Of a stretch of DNA of 64,000 nucleotides, positions 11,897-23,968 are shown one piece after another. Numbering within the stretch: the stretch's first letter is position 1; each line of letters begins with the position of its first letter. Where the stretch lies: positions 16,067,501-16,131,500 of the forward strand of contig CAMQGK010000008.1 of the NCBI GenBank assembly GCA_947000775.1. Reading direction: 5' to 3'. The DNA comes from Pterois miles (lineage: Eukaryota > Chordata > Actinopteri > Perciformes > Scorpaenidae). Both the position numbers and the translations under genes were made by a program. The notes under the pieces are model-generated. The model saw nothing but the letters and a program-made list of their open reading frames with translations, searched no databases and was not told the origin of the DNA.

Positions 11897-12085
11897 GATG
11901 CTCGCCACGCAGCCGAGGCGGAGATTTACACCAACCTGAACGCCAAGATCGACCAGTTCCTGCAGCTGGCTGATTACGATTGGATGGCCGCGGTGCAGGG
12001 AGGCGGGACTCTGGACGCCAGCGACTACCTGATCGACCTGATCGCCTTCCTGAAGAGCACCTTCAGTGTCTTTACCAACCTACCT
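11897..12085 (+). CDS. exoc6b: EXOC6B, window exon 6
   Basis: 189 nt, 63 codons, phase 0 at both ends, between tccttgcag and a strong gtaagt donor. It encodes residues 188-250: DARHAAEAEIYTNLNAKIDQ, FLQLADYDWM, a linker, then ASDYLIDLIAFLKS and FSVFTNLP. IYTNLN-KIDQFLQLADYDWM is the EXOC6B form. The linker AAVQGGGTLD between DYDWM and ASDYL is Gly-rich and appears about three residues longer than in human EXOC6B as I recall it. Coding GC content is well above that of the flanking introns. Confidence 0.97.
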
Positions 12086-13098
12086 GTAAGTTTACAGTAC
12101 ACAGTACACACATAAGCACTACTGGTAATAAAATGCTTCATTTATACAGTAGTTTCTGAAACAACAATAATGGGAAATACATCCCTGGAATGTGTGTGTG
12201 TTTATCTACTCTATGTAGACCTGACTACATACTTTTGTGTGAGTTGATTTGTGTTATATAAGCTCAGTCTCATTGCATGTTAGCGTGAGGCATCACAGGG
12301 CAGGACAATCTGCTTTAGTTCGTTAGAGTATCAGCTCGTTACGGGTTAGATCGTTAACATGGGGCCCGTTAAGCTCATTAAAGGGTGAGCTGGTCGGGTC
12401 AGCAGCACCAGATTACACTGCGGCTCAGGCTATTGACTCTACAGCCTGACTGTAATGACATTATACACACCATCAGGATCAGTGTCGGGTAGGGCTGCAC
12501 CATATACATGGAAAAAAAAAAAAGACACTGCAATATCATTTTTCTGTGATATGAAAAAATACAGGAATATTCACCTAAAAGGTTAAATGCATTAATCTGG
12601 TGTACACTGAGAGCAAAATTAACAGTTAAGGTTGTGTTTTAGGGAACAATTTAGTCATAAACACATTGGTTGTACAGATATCGCTGCAGAGTAGGGATGT
12701 TAATTATTAACTGATAATCGACATTAAGCATTTTAAAAGATTAACTCCATCAGTTCAAATTGTTAGAATAAATATTAGTAATTTATTAAAAAGCTGGGAA
12801 AAACAGAGCAGCAGCTCGTCACTTTAAGGAGAAAAGCTGGTCCATCTTAAGAGAGAGCCGGCCCAGATACAGGAAGTTGGCTCTGGACTTCCTGCTGAGG
12901 AGTTGTAGCTTTTAGCCTCGTAGCATTTATTCACAGTACACACACTGTCTGCTACAGCGACGTTCACAGCTATAACTCCACCAACAAACCGACACTGACC
13001 TCCGCCACATACACGGTCTGTCGGAAACTCACTAAAGTTACACTACAGCGGGCATGAAGCCACCGACAATGCTGGCTCTTAAATAGCATTCATAGTGA

Positions 13099-13235
13099 AT
13101 GAATTTCCCTCCTGGGATTAATAAAGGTTCATCTTATCTTATCTTAGTGATGTTAAATGGACGTAAAATGGGTCTTATGGTCTTAAAAAGGTCTTTAAAA
13201 GTCTTAAATTTCATGTGTTGAAACCTGCAGATACT
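13099..13235 (+). mobile_element. LINE 3' tail joined to a MITE end fragment
   Basis: AATTTCCCTCCTGGGATTAA followed by TAAAGGTTCATCTTATCTTA is the 3' end type of teleost LINEs, which end in short tandem repeats. It is followed directly by the right-end part of the CAGGG...CCCTG family (GGTCTTAAAAAGGTCTTTAA to GTTGAAACCTGCAGATAC). Confidence 0.5.
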
Positions 13236-14168
13236 TTGGCTACAGGGACTGTGAAGAATGCAAATCCAGATCCCACTGTTCTGGTTGCATACAAAAGTAA
13301 ACATTTTTACTCCGATGTAATGCATATGGTGGTGTTTTCCATATACTATGGCAGTTTTCCTAAAATTAGATTTAAAAAAAAAAATCACGATATCGCCTTC
13401 TTTACAGTATCGTAACATTTCCCCCGTATCATGATACGTATTATATCACCAGATTCTTGCCAATACACAGCCCTAATGTAGGCAAATGTTAATTCTTGCT
13501 CAGATTGCACAAAAAATAATGTTATGATGCTGGATGTTACAGGGACTGTGACAAATGCAACTGCAGTCCTGATTGCATACACATTTTATACATACAGTGT
13601 GGTGGTGTGTTCTTCATACTATCACTGTTTTTCTACAATTAATTAAAAAATTGCAATACATTGTCTTGCTTACAGTATCGCAATATATTGAATCGTTACC
13701 CCTGTTGTCATGATACATGTATCGTATACAGCCCTATTCATCACCCAGATTCTTGTCTCTGTAGTGTGTTAATCATATCATTTCACTTCAAAAAGCCAGC
13801 CGGCTGCATAGTGAATAAACACTGTACTGTATGCTGCAACTGCTGGTATTGGGCAAAAAAAAAAACATTTTCTATGAATTTATCGAGCAGCAAACTGGAT
13901 GTAACTTGAGGTTCCACATGCACTTTTCTCACCGTAGATTTGCATTATTAAGTACATTTTTAAACGCGGATAGAAACTAATCCAGAATTTAAAAGCGTAA
14001 TGATTCATGGTCTTTAACAGTGCAGCTCAACCTCGAACCTTGGGCCAAAAAACTGAATTTTAAACTCTGTATTCGTATCTCTGGAGTGTTTTTTGTCCTT
14101 AAGCTTTTATGTACACTGTCCAAAGCACACATGATCCATGTTCCCACATGGACAGTTAAATCTCACAA

Positions 14169-14171
<3 letters not shown>

Positions 14172-14227
<56 letters not shown>
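14172..14227. repeat. (CA)n microsatellite
   Basis: About 28 units; a second shorter CA run is at 14394-14422. Confidence 0.96.
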
Positions 14228-14229
<2 letters not shown>

Positions 14230-14391
14230 GGGTTAGTTTTAAGATGATTGCGCGCACAGATTTGGTCAAAGCGGGTCACAAGGCCACAAGGCCACACACA
14301 CAAGGTGGTCGAGCTAAGTGTTTTCCAGCACTTCTAAGAAGCTTTTCCTACACCCCCACGAGCCCCGGACATGACCCCGTCACACACACTT

Positions 14392-14423
<32 letters not shown>

Positions 14424-16459
14424 CCTGGGGCCTCCTAAGTAGATCAGATGCTATGGATCTAAAAAGCTGGGTGGTATGACCCTCTGAAATAAGAGCTGAT
14501 CATATAAAAGGCTCCGGTTACACACAAATGAATTGGATACCACTGAAGAGAGTAGACGAGACATAATATGACTTTAACTGCAACTAATAGTACTACTGCC
14601 TCTGCGAGTACAACTGCTGCTGCTACTAATATTGGTACTATGAACTACAATGATGGGCCAGCAATTAAAGAGCAGCGACACGTCATTTTTTCTGCACCTC
14701 ACAATGCAGTCGTGTTCTGTCCTTCGTCAAAAACACACATTATTCTGCTGTGATTAGCATTGAATATATTCTGTATTAAGGTTTGTACAGACAGAAAGCA
14801 AAAGCACGTTTTCACGTTGTGTTATTTACGTTAGTTTGGCTGTTTGTGTTGAGTGAACTTGGACTGACCAATATGCCGATTGTACGATACAAACATGAGC
14901 TGCAGCTGGTGACGTTAAAGTTTATTCGTCATTTGTCAGTTCAAGCAAAGCAATCATTGTCTCGGGTTCTTTCAACGCGTATTCTTTCAACGCAGTGCTT
15001 ATAACACATAACATTTTCAGTAGAGCTCCAGTAGAAGAGAATGGAGGCTCCAGCTCTCTCGGAGGGGCTGAGGTCAGGGAAGAGGTGGAAGACAGACATT
15101 TGAGAGGCACCAAGAATCCAGGAATAAGTGATTGTTTTATGTTTTTATGACTGTAACACAATAAAATCCAAGATATTATGCAACTAGCAGTCAGCACCCT
15201 GAAACCAGATCGCTGATTTGTTAAATGAAGGCTCACCGTGACACAGCAACATTCTTGCAACAGTCGCCGTATGTGTGTGTTTGTGCTCATAGCAGCTCTA
15301 AATGTAGCTGGAAGCAGCCGTGTACTAAGAAAGCTCAGCGGGCTCACATTTCTACCACAGATTTAGAGAGCGCTACACCGTCCCAGTTCTCACCAGAGAG
15401 GAGCTAATAATACCTCCGTTTAGTGCTAGCTAAATGCTCATAATCGAATAGAGCTCAGGTTTAAAGATGGAACGGGGGAAGGCATGAAAAGGCCCCAAGA
15501 GTGAAAATAATCATGTGAAAATTAGAAAGGAAATTCTGGACTCTCGTCTGACCATAGTGCTCCAATTTTCTGGTTTATAAGCTCCTTGATCGGTTTTCTG
15601 CTGTGCACCGGGAAGGTTTGGCGGCGGCTCTTCCTCTGTGTGTCCAGGGCTTACTGAGTTCTCCACGCAGCTTCAGTATGTCAGATAAAGCCAGATTAGA
15701 ATCATCTCAAAGGCCCATGTGCAATAAATACACAGTGTTCTCCTCTCACAGTGATTTGATTTAGTTTTATTGCAGCCGTCACAGTTTCCCATTAATAACA
15801 CACTAGTTTTACTCTGTGACCATCAGCTAAATTTGCCGGTTTATGTTTCTCACCGTAGGGAACGCCCATACAACACGCTACATTACCGGTGAGTATCTGG
15901 GTTGTTACGGTAACGGAGTGATGTTTACCAATCCCTGACTGACCTTGTTAACCCTTCAACTTTGACCCTAAAATCCCCACTTTACCAACCAGCATGTGAG
16001 ATGGCGAGGGAGTGATGCACGTTTGCCTGAATCCGTGTTGATTTGACCAAACCTCTGTTGCCAACCAGGGAGGGAAATCATAGCCAGCCACCTGCCAATG
16101 CTAAACAAATTTGTTTCCGTTTAGGATAATGTACCAGAAACTTTGGCAGGTCATCATTTAAAACTTTATTTATACGTACAAAATGAAGTTTATTTGTCGT
16201 AGGTCCCCAGTTTTGACCCGAGAAGATGGGAGCATGTCTGATGTCGATGAACACGCTCATGAAACGGTCACGAACGAATGTATTTTACCACTGTGGAAGT
16301 CCTGAGGGGCAAGTGATGAAAAAATCCTGGTGATCCCCCCAAAAAAGTCTAATCTAAATTGTTTTCTCTACTGTGTTTATGGCTTAAGAACCGGTGGAAA
16401 GAAGGTTTTCCAGGATCTTTTTAAGTTCCGTAATTTTTTTTCATCTGTGAAATAGGTAA

Positions 16460-17310
16460 AAAAAAAAAAAAAAAGTTCTGCCAGGTGGAAAAAAAGTTCT
16501 GCCAGGTGAAAAAAGTTCTGCCAGGTGAAAAAAAAAGTTCTGCCAGGTGAAAAAAAAAGTTCTGTCAGGTGAAAAAAAAGCGTTCTGCCAGGTGAAAAAA
16601 GTTCTGCCAGGTGAAAAAAAAGTTCTGCCAGGTGAAAAAAGTTCTGCCAGGTGAAAAAAAGTTCTGCCAGGTGAAAAAAAAAGTTCTGCCAGGTGAAAAA
16701 AAAAGTTCTGTCAGGGGAAAAAGTTTTGTCAGGTGGAAAAAAAGTTCTGTCAGGTGGAAAAAAGTTCTGCCAGGTGGAAAAAAGTTCTGCCAGGTGGAAA
16801 AAAAGTTCTGCCAGGTGAAAAAAGTTCTGCCAGGTGAAAAAAGTTCTGCCAGGTGAAAAAAGTTCTGCCAGGTGAAAAAAAAAAGTTCTGTCAGGTGAAA
16901 AAAGTTCTGCCAGGTGAAAAAAAAAAGTTCTGTCAGGAGGAAAAAAGTTCTGTCAGGTGGAAAAAAGTTCTGTCAGGTGGAAAAAAAGTTCTGTCAGGAA
17001 AAAAAAAAAGTTCTGCCAGGTGGAAAAAAAAAAGTTCTGCCAGGTGGAAAAAAAAAGTTCTGCCAGGGAAAAAGTTCTGTCGGTGGAAAAAAAAAGTTTT
17101 GCCATTTGGAAAAAAAAAAAAAAAAGTTCTGCCAGGTGGGAAAAAAAAGTTCTGCCAGGGGAAAAAAAAGTTCTGCCAGGTGGAAAAAAAAAGTTCTGCC
17201 AAAGGAAAAAAAAGTTCTGCCATTTGGAAAAAAAAAAAAAAAAAAAAGTTCTGCCAGGGAAAAAAAAGTCCCAGGGAAAAAAAAAGTTCTGCCAGGTAAC
17301 AAAAAACGTT
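16460..17310 (+). repeat. Minisatellite, about 20-bp unit (A)n GTTCTGCCAGGTG
   Basis: About 39 units of GTTCTG(C/T)CAGGTG(G) separated by A runs of 4-19 nt. Length variation is mostly in the A run. Open frames across it on both strands (Lys/Ser or Phe/Leu-rich) follow from the repeat and have no support as genes. It lies in the 11.7 kb intron between exons 6 and 7. Confidence 0.9.
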
Positions 17311-19899
17311 TTTCTTGGGGCCCTTTGAGAATGCATAGTAGTGTTTCTCATCAAAGATTTTTGAATCTCTTTTCATGGCTCAAGGAAAGGAAAACTCCAT
17401 GGATCAAAAATTCATGATAGAAAGTCATAATTGACTTTTTCTGTACTCCTGTCAACAATGGCTGTCTATGGGGAAAATGCTTTTTGGGCCACAGGGGGAT
17501 TTTTGCTGCAGTTCATCCAGGTGGTATTATGCATCCATGGTTTTCACAGATGGAAAAAAAGGAACCTAGACAGATTATCGTTAAAGAACTTTTTTTTCCA
17601 CCTGTCATAAACACAAGAGAGAAAACAGCTGATCTTTTTTTTCCTTGTTTGCCTCTCAGGGCTTCCGTACATTACACTAGACAAAAATGAATTTCCAACC
17701 CTGGTATCTGTCAGATCAAATGTGGTTTAAAGTCGGTGAAGTGAAGTTGCTTGCAGTGGCCCTTTGTGTGTGTCAAGGTTACATTCAAAGACTCACAAAA
17801 ATGCACCAAAAGTCCAGGATTCATTTTTGTGGTGTTTCCTGAGTGACATGAACAAATACCTACCATAACACAGCAATCTGTGATTGTTCCACAAGACTGA
17901 ACCTGGATCAGCTCCGTTTACAGTGATTTGGAGGTTGAGTATGTGAATAATTCCCATTTTAAGGCATTTTCCAAGTCATGAATCAGGAGATAGAGCTGTA
18001 AACCCTTCAGATTGAGGCTGAAGACTCGTTCGCTCTCATATTTTCTGTCACAGATGTAGCTGAAGCAGCACTGAACTGTCACACGTCAGTATCATATTTT
18101 TCGCTGTGATCCCACCTCTTGACTTTTGGCTGCCCCGAGTTGCCGTTCGTTTGACTGACAGGTTTCTGGATGGACAGAGAGCATATTATACACCGTGTCG
18201 AATCCCTTCCAGGAGTCATGAATCAGTGCGTTATGAAGTAGTGACTCTACCGTGCTGCTGTGTTTCTGACTCAACCTGCTTCTAGCATTGTGAGGCTGAA
18301 TTCAGATGGGAGCGTTTCAAAACAAACGCCGTCCAAAATGGGAGGTTGCACAGTTTACACTTTCACATACCAAGTTCTGGTTGTTCTAACACGTTTATCA
18401 ACAGTCTTTTGAGTCTTTTAATCTGAAGCTCATTAAATTTAGTGCAAACATGATCTTAGAAAGTGTATTTAAATATCCCCCACAACATCCGAACTTAAAG
18501 TGAACTGTCAGTGCAACATGTACAGTACCTGAGCTTCCTCGGTCACATCACCACAGCCGTTGTAAATAGCTTGTCATTATCAATGCAGATCACTAGTACA
18601 GCTAAGTGAACAGGACTGCTGGTGTAGTGTGTTTGACCACACACAGACAGACGAATTTACCCTGAAAATAATACAATATGTTTGAATATGTGACCACATC
18701 CCTTTTCTGACCACAGTCACATTCTTGTCTTGTTCTATTATGTTAGCTGGATTGGAACAAGATTGTCCAGATCGGTAGGAAGCTGCGTTCAACTCGTTTA
18801 AAGCTCCTGAAAACTTGATTTCAGACCCCTCAGCATTTTTATATGAACAATAGATGTGTTGTGAAAATGGTCACTCGTAGTAACAAACTCACAGATAATA
18901 ATCACCCAACTCTGCAGAGCGTTTTGGTGCCTTTCAACTTATTGCTTTTTTTTTTTTTCGGCCTGCACCTTTTGGTTCACTTTCTCCGCTGTCATAGTGT
19001 TGTTTATAACCACAGGAGGGCACTGTTTTCAGCAGAAAGCCCTAAAATCCTCGCTACGCTGGGGTCACCTGTGTATCCAAATTTTTTTTATGATTTTGAA
19101 GTAGATTGTTTTAATGCCAGATTTGATGTAATTGCTTCGTTTAAGTCTATGTGGAGGTAGAAGGAAGTTAGCACCTGGCAAAGATGGGGGAAGTGTGCAC
19201 GCAACCACGTTCGGTTAACAAATGGTTTATGCAAAATACATATAAATGGATTATATCCACCATAAGTATAAAGCATGTGGGGCTATATGACCCTTATAAA
19301 TTAAAAATAAAACACCACTAAATTGTGAAGGAAATGTCAATAAACAGACAACAAACCAAGATGGCAATAGCTAAAAAAAACAAGGTAGTCTTTAAATCCA
19401 CCATATTCAACAGCGTGTTGCTGAAAAATAAAGGTGACAAAAACGATTAAAAAGGCTTTGTATTGTTACGAGAGACCTTTCACACAGCATGTAGTCATTT
19501 AGTTTAATAAAAATATCATTAATACAGATTAAAGTGTCCATTTTCAGCTCCTAAATGTCGAGACAGACAGACAGATGTATGCGTTTATTAGCATATTTTA
19601 CTGTCATTCTCATCTGTCTGCATTCCTGTCGTTACTCCTCCTTTTCCTTCCTCTTCCCTCGTTCAGTCCTGTTTCTTGATTACTCGCCACCCCCATCTCG
19701 TCTGGCGGACCCCGCCAGTCCCGTCCTCTCACCTCGCCTGCTTTCTTTCTGCCTCTGCTGTATTTGTTCAGCCGTTAGCAGCTGAGTAGCTTTTAACGAG
19801 CTCTCTGATGAACGCCTCTCGTTAGCTGGAAGGAGGGAGGGAAGGAGGGAAGGATTTAGGAATAGAGGGAGTGAGGATGGAGAGGAAGCATCACTTGAT

Positions 19900-20870
19900 T
19901 CTGTGTCCTTCCTATCTGTCTCTCCTTCACTTCCTCTGGCCATCTGTCCTTTCTTCATTCCCTCCCCTCCTTCCTTACTTCACTCATCTCAGTCTGCCCT
20001 GCTGTCCACCTCCACATCTTTACTTCTGTTCTTCAGTCTATCGCTTTCCTTTCCTAACCTTCCACTTCCTTTGCTTTCGTTTTGTGTGCTCCCCTCAACT
20101 TTCTTTTTCTTGTCTTTCCATTCATCACCCTCCTTCACTTTCATCTTCCCTTCCCTGTCATTTTCTTTTCTGTCCTTCTCTTTCGTCAACTTTCCTTCAC
20201 CTTCTCTTCACCTTATCTTTCCTCAACCTTTTCCTTCCCTCCCTCTTCTCTTCCTGCCTCTCCTCTCTTGTCCTTTCCTTACCCTGTCTCTCTCTTCCTT
20301 CCTTTGCCTGTTCTTTTTTAAATTATCTTTCCTTTCCTTCCTCACCTTTCCTCACCACTTTCTTTTCTTGCTCTACTCACCTCTCTTCTCATTTCCTCAC
20401 CTTTCCTCTCTTTCCTCATATTTTTGGATTTCCTTTCCTTTCCTCTCTTGTCCTTTCCTTACCTTGTCTCTCTCTTCCTTTCCTTGCCTGTCCTTTTTTT
20501 ATTATCTTTCCTTTCCTTTCTTTCCCTCAACTTTTCTCACCCCTTTCTTTACTTTCCTTTGCTCTACTCACCTTTCCTCTCTTTCTTTTCTTTCCTTTCC
20601 TCATATTTTTGGATTTCCTTTCCTTTCCTCTCTTGTCCTTTCCTTACCTTGTCTCTCTCTTCCTTTCCTTGCCTGTCCTTTTTTTATTATCTTTCCTTTC
20701 CTGTCCTCACCACTTTCTTTTCTGGCTCTACTCTCCTTTCTTCTTCTTTCCTCATCTTCCCTGTCTTTCCTTTCCTCATATTTGCTGATTTCCGTTCCTT
20801 TCCTCTCTTTTTCTTACCTTTCCTCAACATTTCCTTTCCTCCCTCCCTCCCTCCCCTCCCTCCCTCAGGC
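19900..20870 (+). repeat. Pyrimidine-rich tandem array, about 180-bp period
   Basis: Almost purely C/T with short A/G interruptions. TCATATTTTTGGATTTCC occurs at about 20416 and 20601, and a diverged version (TCATATTTGCTGATTTCC) at 20776, giving periods of 185 and 175. The inter-motif text CCTTACCTTGTCTCTCTCTT also repeats. Long Ser/Phe/Leu-rich open frames here are compositional. The array ends in (CCCT)n and a CAG at about 20869. Confidence 0.8.
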
Positions 20871-21027
20871 TAATGGTTCCCAGTTGTCTGTGCTGAACTC
20901 TGAGACAACACCGTTTCTGTCCGACGGACCTACCTGTGTGTTTGTGTGTCTGTCAGCTCAGATTCAGGACATGTAAATAGAATTAGCCTATTTCACGCTC
21001 AATCTCACCCCATGATAATTGACCCCT

Positions 21028-21028
<1 letters not shown>

Positions 21029-21122
<94 letters not shown>

Positions 21123-21133
21123 GTGTGTGTGTA
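21029..21133. repeat. (TG)n microsatellite
   Basis: About 42 TG units to 21115, then an interrupted tail with two GG slips. Confidence 0.97.
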
Positions 21134-23774
21134 GAGTTCAGAGGCCAGCATCGTATTGGAGGATATCCGGCCGCTCGTAGGTGTGTGTTTCTCAAACATA
21201 TGTGCTTGCACGTGTGCGCCGTGTGTGTAATTTGATTTCCCTTTGAGGTGAGCGCTGCCTCTTGAATGAACTGCGCTCCAGACTCTTTCCTGAGGTGGAC
21301 CTCAGTTCACTCGCAGCTACAATGGGATCTTTCTGCGGCTGTCCGGTTCATTATATAAGATAAGATTCATTTTATGGCTCTCCGAAGGGGAAAAACAGTT
21401 TATTACAGCGGCAGGCGAGTTGTGCTGCTGTCTGGAGAACAAACAGAGGAAATTATATTAATGTAAGTCTCTAAAATTAAAGTATTACTTAATTGAATTG
21501 CTGTTCCTTGATTTGGTATTCCAGGTTTCTCCATTTTTTTTTTTTTTTTACAAATGGATCACTTCACAGGAGTATTAATGTTATACATCTTGTTTCCTGC
21601 ATTCATTTCTCTGCATTAGCTGGCGTTTTTCATCCCAGCTGGACTGAGTGCTGACCTCTTAGCAAACCAAGGTGGAAAAACATGTTAAAATGTCACAAAA
21701 TAATCATGAAAACACAGTTTGGACCATCACCACAAGCCGTGTCAATCACAGACAGACATAGTTTTCCTGTATATGCCTGGTTAAACCAACAAGAAATTAT
21801 AAGAGAGAACGTGCACAGCCAAATCATGTCGGCTAGTTGGGTGACCTACTTAGCGAGCAAGCAGCTAACATGCTAGCAGGCCGAGTGGTAGTTGGTCAAA
21901 AATAGTTATACTAACTTCTTTCTATTTTGTGTTTACTGTGCCATATATTTCACACATTTGGCCCTTTTGTTCTCACGATTGTACGTAATTTCATGAATTT
22001 ATTTTTGATTGGTAAAAAAATTTGTCGATTGCATCAAATTCAAGTCATAAAAAATTCACATCTATAAGAATTAAAATGGATCGGGTCAATGCATAAAGAA
22101 ATTCAAATGGTCACATCGTGTTGTCACTTTTCTGGACAGCAGAGTTTGAAATTTAAATGTATTTTAAGTACTTTTTTACGGCAAAACCATATGACAAATC
22201 ACAATGGACTGTTATAGTTTGAAACAAAGGACACAGTTCAAGTCAAAGCACACAGTGCACAGCATTGTGGGTAAATCATGCTAATATTCACCGTGACTGA
22301 TGGCGACATTTACAAACACAACCAAACAATACAGAAACAGAGTCACATATGTGTGATTGGAGCTGTATAAACAGTGCAATTATATGATTATAACAGATTC
22401 ACACCAACACTTAGAGCCAAACATTAAGCACAGTTACATGATTATGTTTGTGTCTGCTTGTGTGTATATTTTCACATGGTGGTTTGTGTGATTAATGAAG
22501 GAAGGTGCTAAAATGAAAGGTCTGGTGTTTGTTAATCACCTGAAGGACACATCGGAGCCACGTCAGGATTAATTTGGGTAAGGGTCAGGGCCCCGCAGTA
22601 AAACATGCACTTCCTTTACTTCTTTTGCCCCAAAGTTAAGATGTTTTTTGTTTTCCTGTGATTGAGAGTTAATCTGTGACTCAACAGCATGGTGTTGATG
22701 GGATTTAGGAAAAGGAAATGAAATGGTGTTATTTCATGAGTATGAGAAAACAAAATGTTTCCTCGCTGTAGGTGTCTTTAATTTTATACTGTGCCTTTTT
22801 CTCTCAAGCTTTGCCTCATTTTCGGTTTTCTCCTTTTCATCTCTGCTTCATTGTGCTGGAATACAGACGTAGAGGTCAAGAACAAGGTCACGGCTGGTCA
22901 CTGAGACTGCACACATGTCTGCACACACACACAATCAAAGCTGCACAAACACATGTTTTGGTTTCTGTATTAATGCGTTGTCATGTACTTCCTCATCCGC
23001 TGCTTTTATTCTTATTATGCTACTTCATCATTGTGACTGCACCTGAACACAGCACACTTTATTAACACTCGCTCCGTGTGTTTGAACTCTTTCTGATTAC
23101 CAATGTGCGTGCATGTATGAATGTTTCGTGGTCACTTTCATTCAGCGTTTATGCAGTTCATGAAAGGATTTGCTGGTTTAAACTATTTGATACAGGAGGT
23201 CTTGAAAATAATGCTCAGAAGCCAGCTGTTTGTCCTAAATATGATATATTTAGGACAAGTAATATAATATAAAACACGTATAGCCTGTCGTGCAATGCAT
23301 TGTGGGTGAAATAAGACTCCTCACAGAAGAGGGAAAAAATGGTGGATGCAATGTTCAGAATCAACTCAGTAATATGGTACAATAATCCAAAAGATTTGGG
23401 GATAAACAGTTGAAATAGTTAACTAAATGTTGGATAAATGTAATGCATAAACACCTGAAATGGTTAGCTAAAAGTTAGTTAAAAGTAATGGATAAACAGA
23501 TGAAATAGTGAGCTACAAATTAGCTAAAATTTAGCCATAAGTAATGAATAAACAGTTGAAATAGGTAGCAAATTGGCTAAAAGTAATGGATAAACTGTTA
23601 ATAGTCAGCAGAGAAAGTCCAAACTGACAATTTCAGACCATTTAAAGGCCAAGACTTAGCTTGAAACTGGTGACAAAAGCGTCCAGTTAGCATGGAAAAG
23701 GAAAATAGCGTCATGTAAAGAAGCTTTGCCACAGTCTCACAGACCTCACCTCTCTCTCTCTTGTTCTTTCTCTA

Positions 23775-23778
<4 letters not shown>

Positions 23779-23824
<46 letters not shown>
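23779..23824 (+). repeat. (TC)23 microsatellite forming the exon 7 polypyrimidine tract
   Basis: Uninterrupted TC units run directly into the AG acceptor (23825-23826) of exoc6b window exon 7. Its length should vary between individuals, and here it doubles as a splicing signal. Confidence 0.95.
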
Positions 23825-23826
<2 letters not shown>

Positions 23827-23968
23827 GGTAAAGTGGCCCAGACGGCCTGCATGTCGGCCTGTAAACACATCTCCACCTCCCTGATGCAGCTCCTGCTCGA
23901 CCCGGAGGTCAGGCAGATCTCCATGGGAGCTCTGCACCAGCTCTACACCGACGTCAAGGAGTGTGAGG
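23827..23968 (+). CDS. exoc6b: EXOC6B, window exon 7
   Basis: 142 nt, phase 0 start and phase 1 end (GAG-G before gtgagt). It encodes residues 251-298: GKVAQTACMSACKHISTSLM, QLLLDPEVRQISMGALHQ and LYTDVKECE. GKVAQTACMSAC is a hallmark of vertebrate Sec15 proteins. The acceptor's pyrimidine tract is a pure (TC)n microsatellite that runs directly into the AG (see the repeat at 23779-23824). The long upstream intron is 11.7 kb. The donor GG|GTGAGT could slip by one base in an alignment, but only the split given here keeps the frame into exon 8. Confidence 0.97.

Larger units (their letters stand above)
12086..23826 (+). other. exoc6b: exoc6b intron between window exons 6 and 7
   Basis: 11.7 kb, GT-AG. 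Contains a repeat with AGGGCTGCAC ends (about 12487-13475), a LINE tail and MITE fragment (13099-13235), CA runs (14.2-14.4 kb), the 20-bp minisatellite (16.46-17.31 kb), the pyrimidine array (19.9-20.87 kb) and a TG run (21.03 kb). 14.4-16.4, 17.7-19.8 and 21.2-23.7 kb show nothing I can identify; 23410-23600 has weak repetition of GTTAGCTAAAAGTTAG-like phrases. Confidence 0.85.

Noticed and set aside
14922..15347. 141-codon open frame on the minus strand
   Set aside because: No recognised domain and unusual composition for an exon; an open frame of this length is plausible by chance in 64 kb.
16611..17417. Lys/Ser-rich and Phe/Leu-rich open frames on both strands
   Set aside because: Products of the 20-bp minisatellite read in several frames; no conserved composition independent of the repeat.
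19871..20976. Ser/Phe/Leu-rich open frames of 305 and 357 codons
   Set aside because: Pyrimidine-only DNA lacks stop codons in most frames; two frames overlap fully and neither resembles a protein family.
20869..20980. Possible exon after the CCCTCCCTCAG at 20869
   Set aside because: The acceptor looks strong, but no frame continues Sec15 and exons 6 and 7 already join in phase with a sequence conserved in the family.
23825..23833. Recursive splice site at the start of exon 7 (cagGGTAAAG)
   Set aside because: One extra G separates AG from GTAAAG, and the exon is clearly coding, so the motif fits a normal acceptor followed by Gly-Lys.
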